In this document: one piece after another, positions 1 through 10,091 of the stretch
How the letters are laid out: each line of letters begins with the position of its first letter
How positions within the stretch are numbered: position 1 is the first letter of the stretch
DNA from: Halocatena pleomorpha
GTDB lineage: Archaea > Halobacteriota > Halobacteria > Halobacteriales > Haloarculaceae
Direction: 5' to 3'
DNA: 64,000 bases
NCBI RefSeq assembly: GCF_003862495.1
Contig: NZ_RRCH01000024.1
Location: forward strand, 1 to 64,000
Program-made: the position numbers and the translations under genes
Notes under the pieces: model-generated
Told to the model about the DNA's origin: nothing
The model's database searches: none
What the model saw: only the letters and a program-made list of their open reading frames with translations

Positions 1-488
1 CGGGCCATCACGAACTGATCATCGGGTGTGAGCTGGTGATGGGTATCGGCGTCTCGATCGTAGCGATACAGGGTACGGGGACTCTCCCAGAGATCGGCAT
101 CTGGACGACAGTGAGAGTAGAGCAGCGATCGATCATCGGGACTGACGTCCCACAGCCAACAGCGCCCTTCCCGAGTGATGAGAGGCTGAGCAGTCCCATC
201 AAGCCCAAGCGTGTAGATATCGGTTCGTTCCGCGCCGGCGTCACTGTGATGGACATACAACTGCTCTCCCGCTCGATCCCAGACGATCCGGTGGTTCGGC
301 TTGAGTGAGAGGTCGCTCGGAATCGATGACGTTGTGCCTGTTTCGAGATCTATCACCAACAACGTACACTGCTCGTCCTGCTCTCGATACACTGCCAGCG
401 ACGCCCCCGACGGCGACACCGCTGGCCAGGTAAACGAAGGAACACTCCCAAGCTCATCAATAGACAACGATCCATCCATAATATCCAT
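1..488 (-). CDS. S9-type (prolyl oligopeptidase-like) peptidase, N-terminal part
   Basis: The minus-strand frame opens at an ATG at 488 (a second in-frame ATG is at 479) and runs off the left edge, so only about 162 residues are visible. They have the look of a TolB/DPP-IV type beta-propeller: repeated WP.VSPSG, IVWDRAGEQLY and LWDVSPDD blades. The catalytic alpha/beta-hydrolase half would lie outside the window. The gene starts 7 bp after the stop of the asparagine-synthetase-like gene, so the two are almost certainly co-transcribed. Lasso-peptide isopeptidases belong to this S9-like fold, which makes the pairing suggestive. A general oligopeptidase is the alternative. Confidence 0.8.
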   Translation of the reverse strand, partial: MDIMDGSLSIDELGSVPSFTWPAVSPSGASLAVYREQDEQCTLLVIDLETGTTSSIPSDLSLKPNHRIVWDRAGEQLYVHHSDAGAERTDIYTLGLDGTAQPLITREGRCWLWDVSPDDRSLLYSHCRPDADLWESPRTLYRYDRDADTHHQLTPDDQFVMA

Positions 489-495
489 TCTAATA

Positions 496-2349
496 TCACC
501 TCAATAAATGCTTTCGGCGCGTCTTTGCTCTCCCTGATAATTGATTCTCGACCCACGCGTGTGCAGCTATCACTCGCCAGATACCGACGTCACCATCTTT
601 GAACTTCTGTATTGCTATTGCCGTATCTGGAACGGACCACTGTTCGCGGACGATACCGATGTCTTTTAGCGGGGAAATGTCCAGAAGTGGCGTGAGATAG
701 TCCGCCTCTCGCTGCAATCCTTTCGCTTCTTCACCCTCTACGGTGTCATCTTTCTGTCGTGAGAGAATCGCAGCCGGTAAGACGTCGCTCAAGCCATCCC
801 GAAAGACGGCCTTGTCGTAGCCGTGCTGTAAATTAGTCGTACCGGGAAGGTCAAACACGAACTGCATGAGGCGAGCATCCTGATACGGATCGGTCAAGCG
901 AATCCCGTGTTGTTTCGCTATTTTACAGTAAATGTCGTTACGATACTCGGCAATCGGTGCGATCAGCGCGCGATAGATCGCCTGATCATGGTGGTACTGT
1001 AGCCAGTTTCCCACCTGAGACGCGTGACGACGTGCCTCGATTGCTTCCAAGATATCGTCTGTAAGTATACGTCTGAAGGACTGTTCGACAGACGTGGAGG
1101 GAAGCGCGTACGACGTATGAATGCCGAGGTTTGGAAGGATGCCATACAGAAGCAAACAGATGATGGTCGTATAGACAGGATCGACACGTGCAGCCCTGAG
1201 CGCTTCGCGGTACTGCCCGTCCCGAAGCGTGTCAGCGATCGCCAGCCGAGACCCATCGAGCGCATTCCCATTATCTCCCACAAGGATCGTCTCCATTCCG
1301 TCTGCTGTGGCCCGCTGTAATAATTTGACTTTTGGCTGGAGGAGTGAGTCAACGGCTGGGCTGTACGCCCATGCCTGCTCGTAGAGTGCTTTATCTTTCA
1401 ATACCCAGTGATTGTCGACGGTGATTTGCTCGTTGTGATCCAGCCCGTAGGTCTCGACTGCCGCCGTGATGCCTTCCGTTTCATTGATTGCATCAGTGTT
1501 CGGAAACACGTATGAGTACGTGTGGAGTGGCTGTGGAAGTTCACGCTGGGACGCAAGGCCCGCGATTGCCGTCGAATCAGCACCGCCACTCATGAACACG
1601 CCAGTTGGACCGCTTGCCGCAAGCCGACAGTCGATAGCCGTTTCGAGCCGTTCTCGTAATATCTCGCCAAGTTCGGTGATCGACAGCTGTTGATAGCCAC
1701 TCCGGTTCTCAGGCTGAGGATGATAATACCGTTTCACGTGCGCCGCGTCGGCAGACGACACCAACACACAACCCGGTGGAATCCGGAAAACGTCCGCATA
1801 GAACGTCTCCTGCGGTGATTCGATGTCTCCAGTAAGATACTCTCCCAAATACGCGTTGTTCACGTCGGCGTTGACTTCAGCAGCGAGAGCGACGAGGTCG
1901 GTACTCACGAGCGTCGTCCCATTCGCAACGGTATAGTAGATCGCCTCGGTCAGCGTACGATCCCGTCCGGCAACCAGCCGACGCTTTGTGCGATCGATGA
2001 GGAGAAAGCAGTAATCACCGATCAGATATTGCGGGAACTGCCACCCGAACGTTCGATAGGCTCGTGCAACCACTTCGGAGGCTGAGGCAGTGCCGATCGA
2101 GAGTGGTTCTATTCGCTTCACTGCAGGGCGTACCTCATGGAGATCGCCCTCAACGGCCACTAGCACATCATCACCGCTGAAATACGGCTCACTGGTCGAC
2201 GGAGCCGCTGTATATCGATCAACGTATAACGTCCCCGTAGCTGTCGGGACTGTCTCCCGATCGAAAACATCGGTGATCCATCGGTCTTGAAAGCGGGAGC
2301 GATCGGTCCTGTCCTGGTGATGGGTGATAAACCCATGAAGCTCGTACAT
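496..2349 (-). CDS. Asparagine synthetase B-like protein lacking the glutaminase cysteine (lasso-cyclase-like)
   Basis: About 617 residues. The N-terminal half resembles a class II amidotransferase and the C-terminal half an ATP-pyrophosphatase with the PP-loop SGGADS near residue 254. True AsnB starts Met-Cys-Gly; here the start reads MYELHGFI, so the nucleophilic Cys is missing and glutamine hydrolysis is unlikely. That loss is typical of lasso-peptide cyclases and other AsnB relatives that adenylate a carboxylate and accept an internal amine. I prefer the ATG at 2349 because a TATA-like GTGTATATG at 2379-2387 suits it; an in-frame ATG at 2370 is possible. An S9 peptidase follows 7 bp downstream and a small peptide gene lies about 125 bp upstream. 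Nucleotide or amino-acid metabolism remains possible. Confidence 0.85.
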   Translation of the reverse strand: MYELHGFITHHQDRTDRSRFQDRWITDVFDRETVPTATGTLYVDRYTAAPSTSEPYFSGDDVLVAVEGDLHEVRPAVKRIEPLSIGTASASEVVARAYRTFGWQFPQYLIGDYCFLLIDRTKRRLVAGRDRTLTEAIYYTVANGTTLVSTDLVALAAEVNADVNNAYLGEYLTGDIESPQETFYADVFRIPPGCVLVSSADAAHVKRYYHPQPENRSGYQQLSITELGEILRERLETAIDCRLAASGPTGVFMSGGADSTAIAGLASQRELPQPLHTYSYVFPNTDAINETEGITAAVETYGLDHNEQITVDNHWVLKDKALYEQAWAYSPAVDSLLQPKVKLLQRATADGMETILVGDNGNALDGSRLAIADTLRDGQYREALRAARVDPVYTTIICLLLYGILPNLGIHTSYALPSTSVEQSFRRILTDDILEAIEARRHASQVGNWLQYHHDQAIYRALIAPIAEYRNDIYCKIAKQHGIRLTDPYQDARLMQFVFDLPGTTNLQHGYDKAVFRDGLSDVLPAAILSRQKDDTVEGEEAKGLQREADYLTPLLDISPLKDIGIVREQWSVPDTAIAIQKFKDGDVGIWRVIAAHAWVENQLSGRAKTRRKHLLR

Positions 2350-2474
2350 TACTCTATGATGTGACATCAAACATATACACTACTATTAATAAATCCAGTA
2401 CTGTTCGGCTGTGGTCCCTGAATAGAGAGTCATGTCGATGATGTAACTATCACACGTAGACTCTCATTCAGTTC

Positions 2475-2603
2475 TTACTTGAACAGTTTATTCTTGACAG
2501 CCTGTCTCGTGAGGGTGACAACACTCCTTCTATCGGGAGCTTTGTCGTATTCTTTGGTCTTTCCTCTTCCAGCGTCGTGCTTGCTTTTCTTTTTATCTCC
2601 CAT
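2475..2603 (-). CDS. 42-residue peptide, possible RiPP precursor
   Basis: Short frame from ATG 2603 to TAA 2475, same strand as the AsnB-like gene. The product is highly basic in its first third (Lys/Arg rich), then has an EYDKAP segment followed by a V-V-T-L-T stretch and a basic tail ending in LFK. The Tyr-x-x-(x)-Pro ... Thr arrangement recalls the leader recognised by lasso-peptide RRE proteins. However, no Asp/Glu follows to serve as macrolactam acceptor, so it is not a standard lasso core. A TATA-like TATATAG at 2624-2630 sits about 24 nt upstream of the ATG, the spacing of a haloarchaeal leaderless promoter, which favours a real gene. Confidence 0.5.
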   Translation of the reverse strand: MGDKKKSKHDAGRGKTKEYDKAPDRRSVVTLTRQAVKNKLFK

Positions 2604-2620
2604 TATCGAACCACAATAAC

Positions 2621-2632
2621 TAGTATATAGAC
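2621..2632 (-). promoter_or_regulatory. TATA box of the 42-aa peptide gene
   Basis: On the minus strand the sequence reads TCTATATACTA, centred about 24-27 nt before the ATG at 2603. This matches the TATA-to-start distance of leaderless haloarchaeal transcripts. Confidence 0.5.
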
Positions 2633-3088
2633 TTGGCACAAAAGTCATGCGATCATGAATAATTTATTATATTTTTGGTCATCGTACTTCATGCTCTAAC
2701 CGACTGTCACAACGATCGCGTCAATCCGGAGCTAGCAGTGATTTCGAATAACTTTGATGGATAGCACGATCCCCCATGATGAGTGATAGAAAACATACAC
2801 GGGTACGAGGTTGATGTCTATTGGACCGTCGGGTATGAGACGTTTCGCACTAATTTGGATTAAGCCCTTACCACCACCTCAACGATCGATCGCGACACGA
2901 TCGACGCGGCGGATCTCGTGGCTTTAACGTACACGGTGAAAACGACGTCGAACCCGCGACGATTACTACCCTCACACCGGACCATTCTCCGGAGGAGACT
3001 CTGCTGACTCAAGATAACTAATCGAATACGGTGATATCTGTCTTCCTCAAAGGAGTGTCTATTATCCAATGACTACGGGAGGTCGCCG
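2633..3088. other. Intergenic stretch with no convincing gene
   Basis: No frame here has protein-like composition plus a plausible start. A plus-strand frame ending near 3021 (…PDHSPEETLLTQDN) reads like a gene remnant but has no recognisable start or homologue. Confidence 0.5.
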
Positions 3089-3930
3089 TTACTGGGATCG
3101 GCGTTGCGGCGGCTCGTCGACGTTGGATACTGGCCGATGGAATTGCTGACTAAGACCAGCTGTGAGTCCGCCGTCAACAGGAACGTCCACGCCCGTGATG
3201 AATGAGCTGCGTGGAGAGGCGAGAAACAGAACGGTTTCAGCGACTTCTTCGGGCCAGCCAAAGCGACCGAGTGGATACTCATCGAGTAATTCTTGGTGGG
3301 TCTCCGTAGGTGGATTGTCCATACGGTCTTGGCGCTGTTCGGTCATGAGCGTCCCGAGCGAGAGGACGTTCGATCTGATATCATGCGACCCATAGTGGAC
3401 GGCGATCATGCGTGAGAGAGCGTACAACCCAGATTTTGCGGCGGAGTAGACACTCGCGCTGATGCCAGTGAGTGCGTTGGCTGTGCTCACATGGACGATC
3501 GATCCGCTGCCACCCTCTGCCGTCGGCGGAATGACTTCACGTGAGCAGAGGTACGGGCCAGTGAGATTCACGCCAAGGCTCTCCTCCCACGTCGATATCT
3601 CCACCGCATGCACTTTCCCGTCCCCCCAAACGAGCCCCCGGCGTTGTTGATGAGGATGTCAATGCCATTGAACTCCTCAAGCGTGGCATCTACCAACGTC
3701 TGTACGTCTGACTCGTTCGTCACGTCACACTCGATCGGATGAACTTCACTGGGACCGTCACCGAGCGTTTCTTCGATTTCCTCTGCGGTGGTCTCTATTC
3801 TGTCGGTCGAACGCGAGCACATCACTGTCGCGGCCCCTTCCGCGGCGAATAGGGTGACGATCACTTTCCCGATCCCCCGAGACGCGCCTGTGACGATAGC
3901 CGTCTGTCTAGCCAGCGTGTGCGTTTCCAT
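3089..3930 (-). pseudogene. Short-chain dehydrogenase/reductase, frameshifted
   Basis: Two overlapping minus-strand frames together make one SDR of normal length (about 280 aa). The N-terminal part (3930 to about 3610) has the Rossmann motif TGASRGIG and the NNAG motif. The C-terminal part has the catalytic Tyr-x-x-x-Lys (VYSAAK), an N-terminal-side Ser and a normal VDGG ending. The frames switch near 3610-3635, beside runs of six and five C. A single-base indel explains the break, either a real mutation or a base-calling error in the homopolymers. Substrate unknown; enzymes of this class are NAD(P)-dependent alcohol or keto reductases. Confidence 0.8.
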
Positions 3931-4267
3931 ACATGTACTATACAGTTCTGTTCCTAATAGCTCGCCATCTCAAGGCATGCTATCATAGTGTCCTGTTCTT
4001 GACCATCACACAATCAACCTGCTCGTCGGATTGAATGACGGGGGACTACAGCGAAGTATCCAAATCCACACGGAGGATGATTCTTCGTTTGCTTCACTAT
4101 ACGGACTAGAGAACATGTATGACGACCCGGTGCATATTGGGCGGGCCCCTAGATGAGCGACCAATTGAGAGACGAGCAGACAGTGTGGTCTAAAGTTATC
4201 TCCTTGTTCCCCTTCTGTTCGGACCAAAACACTTGTCGTCTCATGGTCAATGAGACACATCATACCT

Positions 4268-5161
4268 ATGAACGACATGATTCACCCGTCCTATCACCTC
4301 TTGACCGATCCAGGCCGTGCAGTGAACGAAGATATCGGTGGAACGACGCCACATGCTGCGTGGGTGCTCGATGGAGCAACTGGTGTTGGTGAAGGTGGAT
4401 TCACATCTGGTGCGACCGATGCGCGGTGGTACGTCCAACAGTTCGATCATTTTCTCCGCCAGCACGTCGACGATCATACGACAGACCTCCAGACGATCAT
4501 TCGGCGAGGCATTGAGTCGGTGGCGACCGAATTTACGGACATGATCGATCCCGATGAAATCACACCCGAATCGAGACCATCGGCCGTTTGTGTGATCGCG
4601 CGATGGACGTCGGAGTCGGTTGAAACGTACGTCTTAGGGGATTGTGAGCTAGTGATTATCACGTCGACTGATGACATCAGGCCCGTGATGGATCCACGCT
4701 CAACCCTTGCTCGCCGACAAAACGAGACTGTTAACGGAATGTCTCAACTCATGGAGGAACGGGACATATCACACGCCAAAGCCCGGTCGCTCCTCAGACC
4801 GAAGGCAGCACACGATATTCGGAACCTCCGGCTGTCAGATGAACACTGGACACTGTGCCTGTCTCCCGAGGCGGCCACAGATGGACAGTACAGTCAATTC
4901 GATCGGGAGACGGTCGATCGGATACTCCTCTGTAGTGACGGCTTTACCCGACTTATCACAACGTTCGGTGTCTTCAATGACTGGTACCAGTCCGTCGGAT
5001 GGACGGATGAGCATGGTATCGAGCAGGCGTTTAGGCGGCTTCGTGCCATCGAACAAGACGATATGGACTGTACGACCTATCCGCGGCCCAAGACCCATGA
5101 TGATGCAACTGTGGTATCGGTGGACTTTAGCGAGAATGTCACAGAGCCTTTGATCGAGTAA
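4268..5161 (+). CDS. PP2C-type (PPM family) protein phosphatase
   Basis: About 297 residues from the ATG at 4268 (an in-frame ATG at 4250 would add six). Metal-binding PP2C motifs are visible: NED at residues 20-22, WVLDGATG around 32-39, ILLCSDGF in the C-terminal third, and [10 protein letters not shown] near the end. The family removes phosphate from Ser/Thr with Mn2+/Mg2+. The divergent spacing of the first motif suggests a distinct haloarchaeal subfamily. The NUDIX gene begins only 8 bp downstream, so the pair probably forms one transcript. The target is unknown. Confidence 0.8.
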   Translation: MNDMIHPSYHLLTDPGRAVNEDIGGTTPHAAWVLDGATGVGEGGFTSGATDARWYVQQFDHFLRQHVDDHTTDLQTIIRRGIESVATEFTDMIDPDEITPESRPSAVCVIARWTSESVETYVLGDCELVIITSTDDIRPVMDPRSTLARRQNETVNGMSQLMEERDISHAKARSLLRPKAAHDIRNLRLSDEHWTLCLSPEAATDGQYSQFDRETVDRILLCSDGFTRLITTFGVFNDWYQSVGWTDEHGIEQAFRRLRAIEQDDMDCTTYPRPKTHDDATVVSVDFSENVTEPLIE

Positions 5162-5169
5162 CTGGCCCC

Positions 5170-5706
5170 ATGACTGTTTTCGAAGCTAAATTCTGTCCAT
5201 ATTGTGGAACGGAATTGGTCACTCGATGGATAGAAGAGAAAGAACGCACGTACTGCCGTGAGTGTGATCGAGTCATCTATCAGCAACCAATTCCATGTGT
5301 CGACGTTGCAGTCATCGATGAAACACGAGTGCTTCTCATCGAACGAACCAATCCGCCCCACGAAGGGAAGTGGGCACTACCTGGAGGCATTGCTGAGTTT
5401 GGTGAATCACCGGAGGCCGCAGCAGCTCGGGAATTATATGAAGAAACAGGTGTAACGGTCGATCCGACTGACTTGGTGCTTCTTGGAACGTATTCTGTCA
5501 CTGCAACAGAGGGGTGGCACAATATCGGTCTCTACTATACAGTTACATCCGATCAGACAAGAGGATCGCCAGTGCCCAGCACTGATGCAGAAAATGCCCG
5601 ATTCTGGACGCTTGAGGAGTTACAGGCGTCAAAAGAGATCCTCCGATCTACCCCGGACGACGATTCACATATCCGAGAAGCAATCGATGAACTTGGAGAG
5701 ATATAG
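5170..5706 (+). CDS. NUDIX hydrolase with N-terminal zinc ribbon
   Basis: 178 residues. A zinc ribbon is formed by C9-x2-C12 and C29-x2-C32. The NUDIX box runs from G73 to V95 (G-x5-E-x7-REL-x-EE-x-G), with all catalytic glutamates present. This zinc-ribbon/NUDIX layout resembles NADH pyrophosphatase-related and other sanitising enzymes that hydrolyse nucleoside diphosphates linked to another group. It follows the PP2C gene by 8 bp, which suggests joint expression, but no functional link can be read from the sequence. Confidence 0.88.
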   Translation: MTVFEAKFCPYCGTELVTRWIEEKERTYCRECDRVIYQQPIPCVDVAVIDETRVLLIERTNPPHEGKWALPGGIAEFGESPEAAAARELYEETGVTVDPTDLVLLGTYSVTATEGWHNIGLYYTVTSDQTRGSPVPSTDAENARFWTLEELQASKEILRSTPDDDSHIREAIDELGEI

Positions 5707-5842
5707 CACGCCGATCGAGTCCAAAGCTCATTTTGATTATCGCAGTACCAGTATTATCCATTCTATGATTATAGTAGTATATAATATATAATAAAATGAA
5801 GAGCGGAAGGATTTATATTATACTCTGATTTGATACATTACT

Positions 5843-7180
5843 ATGCCATCCCAAGCTGCGTATCTCGCTCTTCCCGGTCCATCAGTTACGACGATTCTTC
5901 TCAATGTGCCAGATATCATGCGTTTTTCAAGGTCTACCCCACTTATTCTTATGGACCAGCATGATTACGATCAGTTGCGTGCAGAGCTGCTAACTGGTGA
6001 GATAGAAGGGAAGAAAGCACCCTATCTGTTAACGGCGTACGAGGAGTTACGTCGCCGCGGAGTAATTCGTCTCATTGACTACGCGAAATTCTACTCCCCC
6101 TCTATTCAGAAGAGATATCTCCGGCAAAATCAAGCGGTGCTTCAAGACGCTCCAGACTGGATGCTTCGACAAGCAGCTCTGAAGGCGTCCGAAGGCTGGA
6201 TTCAGTATGGCCGTGGTAGCTATCAAGAATCGTTTCGTGGAACCCTCGGCGAGACTGAGGATGCAGTCAATGATCTCCGACGGCAAGATGAAAAACAGCA
6301 CCGAAAACTGAAATGTGGCTCTCACAATCCTCTCGAATGGAACGAAAAAGTCCTCAACAAAGGAATTGCTGCACTTTCGATTGCACACCAGGTCAACCAG
6401 ACGTTAAATGTGAACGTTCGTGGGATTATAGCACATACAGGGTTCGAGATGATCCACGATTTTCTCGAACAATCGCGTAGAGGAACACTTACGACCGATC
6501 TTTCGGACATAGAGCACCTAAAACCCAAGTATAGAATCACGGGATTCGATGCTAACAAAGCTACGCAAACCAGAGCACTACTTGATACAGTTAGTACGAT
6601 AGCTACTGAAATAGCCGGGGTCCAACATACTGACTGGTTCTTGCTTGGCCCTTCATTTGCGGTGCCGCAATATCAGCAACTGTTCGGATTCGAAAATATT
6701 TATAGACAGATCAACAGAGAACTTAACAAGAAAGAACTTATAACAGAAACGAAAAAAGTTATTGACGTATTAGAAAATAATGGAATGGAAAGTGTCTCTC
6801 AAGATGAAATGCGGTACGATGCAGGCTGGGTAGCCGAACAATTTGATCTGCCGACTGGTTTCAGTGGAACGCAAAAGGGCGGGCCTGTTGATCTGATCCG
6901 GTATATGACTACTCTTTCAACCTACTCTCGTGAATTACGAACACTCATAGACAGGAATACTGTCTCGCAAGCTGCCGCACTGATTGGCGCGAATATCGCG
7001 CGAAATCCCCATCGTCAGTACGATGACAACGATATTTATCACCTGAGCGTCCGTCAGATGGTTCGTCTCGATCCACCAGCAGTTGACGAGAGGGAGCTTG
7101 AAGCAGTCCACAAAGAGCGCGGAAACGCGACCTGGCAAGAACACACGGACTGGTTTGAGACTCTTGACCGTGATCGGTGA
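5843..7180 (+). CDS. Hypothetical protein, 445 aa
   Basis: Family not recognised. The start is supported by a TATA-like TTTATATTA about 24 nt upstream of ATG 5843. The protein is soluble by appearance, charged and largely alpha-helical, with no transmembrane segment, signal peptide or P-loop. Features: an LILMDQHDYDQL segment near residue 35, a basic stretch with QDEKQHRKLK near 150, and a conserved-looking DTDWFLLGP-like segment in the middle. Codon use is more AT-rich than in the neighbouring phosphatase genes, consistent with separate acquisition. It stands alone, with a pseudogene downstream. Confidence 0.6.
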   Translation: MPSQAAYLALPGPSVTTILLNVPDIMRFSRSTPLILMDQHDYDQLRAELLTGEIEGKKAPYLLTAYEELRRRGVIRLIDYAKFYSPSIQKRYLRQNQAVLQDAPDWMLRQAALKASEGWIQYGRGSYQESFRGTLGETEDAVNDLRRQDEKQHRKLKCGSHNPLEWNEKVLNKGIAALSIAHQVNQTLNVNVRGIIAHTGFEMIHDFLEQSRRGTLTTDLSDIEHLKPKYRITGFDANKATQTRALLDTVSTIATEIAGVQHTDWFLLGPSFAVPQYQQLFGFENIYRQINRELNKKELITETKKVIDVLENNGMESVSQDEMRYDAGWVAEQFDLPTGFSGTQKGGPVDLIRYMTTLSTYSRELRTLIDRNTVSQAAALIGANIARNPHRQYDDNDIYHLSVRQMVRLDPPAVDERELEAVHKERGNATWQEHTDWFETLDRDR

Positions 7181-7299
7181 TCTTAGCACTCAACGGTAAC
7201 AGATAACCGAGTCATGACGACTGAAGTGCTGCTGATCAGCACTGTTTACAAGCATCGATCGGATATATCTAATAGAGTCACCCAATTGGTATTCGTAGG

Positions 7300-7990
7300 A
7301 TGCTCGACTCAGCGGAGATATAACTCGTCATCCTCGATTTCGATCAGACGATCTGTACATACAGTAAATCAAAGAAAGAGTCCTTAAGCGTGCATTCGAG
7401 GAATGTAAGTTAGAGCCGTTTTTCGCCATTGAGGAGTTTGAGGCTGCAATGGAGACCTTCGACGATGCCAAGGAAGTAACGACAAAGTCCGATTGCCGTC
7501 GCAGAAGTTGTGAAATACAGCCCTTGAGCATGGATATGATCGCTCCACAGGGATCAAACCCGGTGAAGTCTATTCCCATCGTCACAGATACGGCCAGGTT
7601 GCATCCCTTGACGGGGCTGAGAAGACGTTGACGGCACTCACCGGTCGATATGAGCTGGATCTCATCATGAACGCCAAAGAAGCAGTACAACAACCGAAAC
7701 TAGACCAGCTCGGTATCTCTTCTCTGTTCGAGACGATCGTCTACATTGGGTATGATACCGAATACAAACCTCATCCGGAGCTGTTCCAACAGGCGTTACG
7801 GGTGAGTGGCGCCTCCCCCGATGAGGCACTTTACGTCGGAGATGATTTCGAGTCGGATATCTGCGGCGCTGACGCTGTCAGGATCGATGCGGTATGGGTG
7901 TTCGATGAGACGCTATCAACTGACGACGAAACACTACCAGTCATTCAAATCGGATCCATAGCGGAGCTGTCCTCTCTTCTTGGAACATAA
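7300..7990 (+). pseudogene. HAD-superfamily hydrolase, multiply broken
   Basis: The N-terminal HAD motif I survives as LVILDFDQT just after an in-frame TAA at 7321-7323. The following segments lie in different frames (switches near 7380 and 7500). From about 7505 to 7990 the frame is intact and carries the motif II-like IMNAK, a Lys before PHPELF, and motif IV GDDFESDI. A working enzyme of roughly 220 aa (phosphoglycolate-phosphatase type) would need all of these joined. One stop and two frameshifts make it a pseudogene. Confidence 0.8.
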
Positions 7991-8132
7991 CCAATATTCG
8001 GCTCACCGTACACATCTCCGTTCCGAAAGGGACGCCTGAGCATCACAGAGAAAGACACTGTTGATTGGCTCAAGACAGCTGAGCGTCGCCGGTAGCAACG
8101 GATTGGATCATCGACTTACCATCTCGTCGGCA

Positions 8133-8585
8133 TTACTCGGTAGAGTACATGATACTCCCCTGCGTACGCACGGTTGTCACACGACCCTTGATCCGATGCC
8201 CGTCGGTTTCGTCTCGATGGACATCTCCCTCGATGACGGTCACATCTATCGTGGGAGAGTCATCGCTCTCCTCGTTTGTGATGACGGACGCTCTTGTTTC
8301 GATATGGTAGTGGTTGATATGATCGCCCACACCAGTCACACGCAACGTCTTGTCAGCACTCTGTTCTCGATGATCATGGATGGAAGCAGGATGTTCTGTG
8401 GACCCAGCGTCAGTAGAGGATGTCGCACTCGCTGTCCGGTCCATGAGCGATCTGTCAACCAATCCGACGACACCACTCAGCACCGTGTATTTCAGGAACC
8501 GTTGTCGATTTGTGGTTAACCGTGTCTGGGCTTGTTCCTCCCCTATCGCTGTGTTCGTCCCCGTAGAGTGGTCCTCGACCATCAT
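8133..8585 (-). CDS. Hypothetical protein with a degenerate Tat-like signal
   Basis: 150 residues from ATG 8585 (ATG 8582 equally possible). Residues about 25-45 read NRQRFLK followed by a hydrophobic stretch (YTVLSGVVGLV), like a haloarchaeal Tat signal, but the twin Arg is interrupted by Gln. The rest is acidic and predicted beta-rich (THPIDVTVIEG-like segments), typical of secreted haloarchaeal proteins. It lies 26 bp after the 491-aa gene and probably ends a three-gene operon begun by the HTH regulator at 11270. Function unknown; export by Tat is doubtful without RR. Confidence 0.55.
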   Translation of the reverse strand: MMVEDHSTGTNTAIGEEQAQTRLTTNRQRFLKYTVLSGVVGLVDRSLMDRTASATSSTDAGSTEHPASIHDHREQSADKTLRVTGVGDHINHYHIETRASVITNEESDDSPTIDVTVIEGDVHRDETDGHRIKGRVTTVRTQGSIMYSTE

Positions 8586-8611
8586 CCTATCTGTAGTATG
8601 GTCCGAACGTG

Positions 8612-10087
8612 TTATTCTGTCAGTTCAAACTGTGGCTCGTTTAACCACGCAGTAAGGTCTTCTATCGATGCTGTCGGCCCAAGGAGCGTCGTTGCGGCTG
8701 TTTCACACGCCGCTGGTAAACACTGGGCTATATGATTCGATGGAGGAAGAGAGATATCGAATACCGAGCTGTCAGTAAGCGAGGCATCCTGAATGATCCG
8801 CTCAACACCGGCTTCTCGTTCAGCACGGAGGCTACCGAGTCCACTTTCGGCGCTGAATGTAGACAGAAACTGCCGTCGGAACAAGGTCCGTCGCACAGCG
8901 AGCAGACTGTCGTCGTTTGCCACGTTCGGATTCAGCGAGTACCAGGCTCGTTCAAGCGTGAACGTTCCTTCGACACGTTTGAGCCGAACAACTTCGATAA
9001 CGGGACCCCGCAATCGCTCTCGCATGAGATCAACATACATTGACCGTGTCTCGCTATCGGCAACGATCGCGTCGTACGGGGTTGCAGTCGGCGTACAGTT
9101 GCGATAAAAGCTGGCTGCAGTAATCTCTTCAAGTGAGTTCCCGGCTCGTAGCTCGTCAATAATGTATGCAAGCCAGAGATCACAGTACTGCTCACCGACC
9201 GGTGACCGGAGCATCGCTTCCAACCGATCGAGATCAATATGGTGGTCCTTCATGAACTGCCAGAGTGTCGCTTCAGACCCCCGTTGGGCGGCCACACGGG
9301 ACTCAACTGCCCGTTGGATGGTTGGATCAGCCATCGTATAGTCTTCAGCTAGCCTTCCGAGTAGCTCAACGGTGAACCGACTCGGTGTCGCGTACAACGT
9401 TGCCAATCGATCAAGGAATCCCAAATCGGTCCATGTGTGTTCCTCGGCACCGATGAGAATCGACCGCACATATAGCTCGAATTCTTTCCACAGTGCTGTG
9501 TCTGGGTCCAACAGACACCGAACGTGCTCGCGTTCGTGCCGTCTGATGTTCTCTTTGAGGAGTGCCGTTGCCCGAGTAGCGGCTGTCTTATCGAACGATT
9601 CGTACAATTCCGGCACGAGAAGATCGCGGTTAAGAGCGGTGAGGCTATCGGTAGCAACAGTGACCTTGGTTCGGATCTCATCAATAAGTGTCCGCTCGTC
9701 AATATCAGTGAGGAGCACTGATCGGGACAGCGAATCCACACTCATATCCATGTGTCCATGCATTCCCAGCGAACTACGAACGTGGACATCGGGGGGGATC
9801 CCCCGGATGGTCGGTTCACCAGCGGGGACAAACGTCAGCATCGATGGAGCTGGTTGGGAGGATGCATGAGGTTGGGTTGATTGACTAGCAGCCACACCAG
9901 CTATCTCGAGCGGCCGCTCGATAGCGAAAATCGGCTCCTCGGCTTCGGCCATTTCACCCAGCCAACTGACCTGACTGTTTCGAATCTGAGCGACATCGGC
10001 AGGGGACGAACCGAATGTTGGGCCTAATTCGATCGTAATGGTCTGGGAATTCTGTCGATTGTCAGTTGTCATGTCTGCTGGCGACAA
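8612..10087 (-). CDS. Hypothetical protein, 491 aa
   Basis: Family not recognised. A Pro/Ser/Thr-rich first 130 residues (low complexity) is followed by an alpha-helical, charged remainder with several LL/RR-rich helices. No membrane segment, P-loop or metal motif is evident. It starts 4 bp after the stop of the HTH regulator gene and is followed after 26 bp by the Tat-like gene, so it is the middle gene of an operon. Given the regulator upstream, a plasmid-specific accessory role is possible, but nothing in the sequence fixes it. Confidence 0.65.
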   Translation of the reverse strand: MSPADMTTDNRQNSQTITIELGPTFGSSPADVAQIRNSQVSWLGEMAEAEEPIFAIERPLEIAGVAASQSTQPHASSQPAPSMLTFVPAGEPTIRGIPPDVHVRSSLGMHGHMDMSVDSLSRSVLLTDIDERTLIDEIRTKVTVATDSLTALNRDLLVPELYESFDKTAATRATALLKENIRRHEREHVRCLLDPDTALWKEFELYVRSILIGAEEHTWTDLGFLDRLATLYATPSRFTVELLGRLAEDYTMADPTIQRAVESRVAAQRGSEATLWQFMKDHHIDLDRLEAMLRSPVGEQYCDLWLAYIIDELRAGNSLEEITAASFYRNCTPTATPYDAIVADSETRSMYVDLMRERLRGPVIEVVRLKRVEGTFTLERAWYSLNPNVANDDSLLAVRRTLFRRQFLSTFSAESGLGSLRAEREAGVERIIQDASLTDSSVFDISLPPSNHIAQCLPAACETAATTLLGPTASIEDLTAWLNEPQFELTE

Positions 10088-10091
10088 AATC

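Noticed and set aside
2860-3069. Minus-strand 69-aa frame as a second RiPP gene
   Set aside because: Arg/Ser/Val-rich with no leader pattern and no promoter; more likely decayed DNA.
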